A DNA stretch of 7,339 nucleotides. It comes from an uncultured Alphaproteobacteria bacterium (GTDB lineage: Bacteria; Pseudomonadota; Alphaproteobacteria; Micavibrionales; Micavibrionaceae). The DNA lies in assembly GCA_937128575.1 (NCBI GenBank), contig CAKZMN010000322.1, positions 1-7,339 on the forward strand. The letters are read 5' to 3'. The translations under genes and the position numbers were made by a program. Below the pieces are notes generated by a model. It had not been told where the DNA came from and ran no database searches. It was given only the letters and a program-made list of their open reading frames with translations. Below are positions 5,863 to 7,339 of this stretch, in pieces (within the stretch, counting starts at the first letter, position 1; every line of letters starts with the position of its first letter).

Positions 5863-7339
5863 TGCGCCTCGCTTTTATTCAAAATAATTTTAAAGCGAGC
5901 CCCTGTGATTTCGTTATTTTCGTTTGTGATGTTTTCTGCAAAAATTTCACCGCCCATGGCCGTTACAATTTGCTTGCATATAGATAACCCTAATCCGGAG
6001 TGCTTGCCGTAATCTTCATGTTCAGGGCGCTGAGTGTAGAAGCGTTTGAATATGGTTTCGATTTTATTTTCGGGTATGCCGGGCCCTTCATCTTCGAAGG
6101 AGATGCGCACTCTTTTTTCACCAGAGCTGACTATAATTTTTATGTTGCTGCCTTTAGGAGAAAATGACAGAGCGTTGCTTAATAAGTTTTCACAAACCTG
6201 TTCCAATCGACCTGTATGCCCCAGCACGTGCACATCATTTTCAATATTAGACTCTGTAGTTATTTTTATGCCGTTTACATCTGCAGTATTGCTCCAGTTA
6301 TCCGCTTTGATGTTTTTACGCTCAAGCGGATCTTTATAGACGTTGATGATGTTGTGAAGAACATCGCGCAGCCCTGTTTTTTCAAAAACATCGCGTGAGA
6401 GTTCTGTGTCCAATCGGGAGGCGTGAGAAATGTCAGTAATCAGGCGGTCTAAGCGTTCAATATCGTGGCGCACAATATCCATCAGCTTTTCTTTATCTTT
6501 TGCGTTTTTGACAATCAGCGCCGTTTCGGTTGCGCTGCGTAGAGAGGTGAGTGGGTTTTTTAACTCATGCGCAACGTCGGCGGCAAAGCGTTCAATCAAA
6601 TCCATGCGCTCCCAAAGGGCGCTTGTCATCTCTTTTAGAGCGATCGATAGCTCACCAATTTCATCTTTGCGATGGCTGAAGTCAGGAATGTCATCTGAAG
6701 TTAGCTTGCCTCTGCGTACGCCTTCTGCGGCTTTGGCGAGCTTGCGTAATGGGCTAGCGATTACACCAGACAAATAAATGGAGAGCAAAATAGTAATGAC
6801 AAGTGTGATTAAAAAGGCTCCTAAGATATTAAGCCAGACATCGCCAATATCTTGGTTAATGTCTTGCGCTGTACGTGTTAAAAGTACGGCGCCATAAACA
6901 GCGCCATCTCTGCGTAGGGGGGCGGCGGCGGAGAGGAATATATTATTGTCGCTGCTGTTCCAAGCAGACAAGCTGGGGTTGCCGTTAATTGCGTCATTTG
7001 CATCTGGATAATCTGCGGCCTGCAGGGATGCGCTTTCTGGATATTGGGGTAGTACGCGTTTTTCAGGTAATAACTCAATAATAAATTTAGCCATGTTTTT
7101 TAAAACACGAATTGTGTAAAGGCTATCGTCGTCTAAATTATCTTGGTTTTCAGGCCCTTCAGTTTTCGCGAATTTTTTAGAGTCGATGATCAGTGCGCCT
7201 GATTGATCAAAAATTCTAATGCGTTCGCTCATACTAATGTTTAAACGCTGAATAATTCTTGCGGTTTTTTCCTGATCTAATGTTTCGTTCTCTATTACGT
7301 TTTGCGACAGGCTGGTAGATAGAATCCCAATTTCAGTAT
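5859..7339 (-). CDS. chvG: ChvG/ExoS/BvrS-type sensor histidine kinase, 5' end outside the window
   Basis: This inner-membrane sensor kinase of the ChvG-ChvI family responds to acid and envelope stress and phosphorylates ChvI. The frame stays open past the Met at 7232 to the window edge, giving 35 further codons (…SLSQNVIENETLDQEKTA…) typical of the periplasmic sensor. The gene is therefore cut by the window, and that Met is not the start. Numbered from that Met, there is the rest of the periplasmic domain (1-130), a transmembrane helix (about 134-157), HAMP (158-208), an H-box with His222 in AHELKNPL, the N box ENLLSNA, G1 DEGPGIP (381-387), the F box IFKRFY and G2 HSGLGLSI. All catalytic motifs are intact, in contrast to divL. 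The first membrane helix and the start lie beyond the window, where chvI would be expected. The stop overlaps the rapZ start by 4 bases. Confidence 0.9.
   Translation of the reverse strand, partial: TEIGILSTSLSQNVIENETLDQEKTARIIQRLNISMSERIRIFDQSGALIIDSKKFAKTEGPENQDNLDDDSLYTIRVLKNMAKFIIELLPEKRVLPQYPESASLQAADYPDANDAINGNPSLSAWNSSDNNIFLSAAAPLRRDGAVYGAVLLTRTAQDINQDIGDVWLNILGAFLITLVITILLSIYLSGVIASPLRKLAKAAEGVRRGKLTSDDIPDFSHRKDEIGELSIALKEMTSALWERMDLIERFAADVAHELKNPLTSLRSATETALIVKNAKDKEKLMDIVRHDIERLDRLITDISHASRLDTELSRDVFEKTGLRDVLHNIINVYKDPLERKNIKADNWSNTADVNGIKITTESNIENDVHVLGHTGRLEQVCENLLSNALSFSPKGSNIKIIVSSGEKRVRISFEDEGPGIPENKIETIFKRFYTQRPEHEDYGKHSGLGLSICKQIVTAMGGEIFAENITNENNEITGARFKIILNKSEAQ

Noticed and set aside
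7230..7232. ATG at 7232 as the start of the sensor kinase
   Set aside because: The frame continues upstream without a stop to the window edge and encodes typical ChvG periplasmic sequence, so the gene is cut by the window.

Overview
The window looks chromosomal and alphaproteobacterial. The evidence is a DivL-type pseudo-histidine kinase (tyrosine in the H-box), a ChvG-type sensor kinase translationally coupled to rapZ, and ahcY between them. Base composition is moderate (mid-40s % GC by eye), lower than in many cultured Alphaproteobacteria. I cannot place it further; an AT-leaning uncultured or Micavibrio-like lineage is only a guess.

Layout. Positions 1-122 hold no gene but contain a likely extended -10 promoter abutting the first gene. 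A small secreted four-cysteine protein of unknown function lies at 123-548 (+). It converges on divL (573-2942, -), whose own promoter lies just after a strong terminator (3005-3046) that closes ahcY (3070-4383, -). The 127-base divergent region 4384-4510 carries the ahcY promoter and ribosome binding site. In the opposite direction it carries an extended -10, with a CtrA-like box in the -35 position, for an unrecognised acidic 134-residue protein (4511-4915, +). A possible 39-codon ORF overlaps the end of that gene and stops 4 bases short of the convergent rapZ stop. rapZ (5020-5862, -) overlaps the end of chvG by ATGA. chvG runs off the right edge, so its 5' end is missing.

How the genes fit together. 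In many Alphaproteobacteria the conserved order is chvI-chvG-hprK-rapZ-EIIA-HPr, with ahcY following nearby. Here chvG, rapZ, ahcY and divL keep that minus-strand order. However, hprK is absent between chvG and rapZ, and the EIIA/HPr position is occupied by the plus-strand block of unknown genes. RapZ also has methionine in place of the Walker A lysine. This fits local erosion of the nitrogen-type PTS branch. DivL belongs to the CckA-CtrA cell-cycle network, AhcY to the methyl cycle, and ChvG to envelope/acid stress sensing.

No mobile element, CRISPR array, tRNA, rRNA or riboswitch was recognised. The most notable points are the DivL tyrosine, the RapZ Walker A change with the missing hprK/PTS genes, and the apparently leaderless promoters of the two unknown plus-strand genes.
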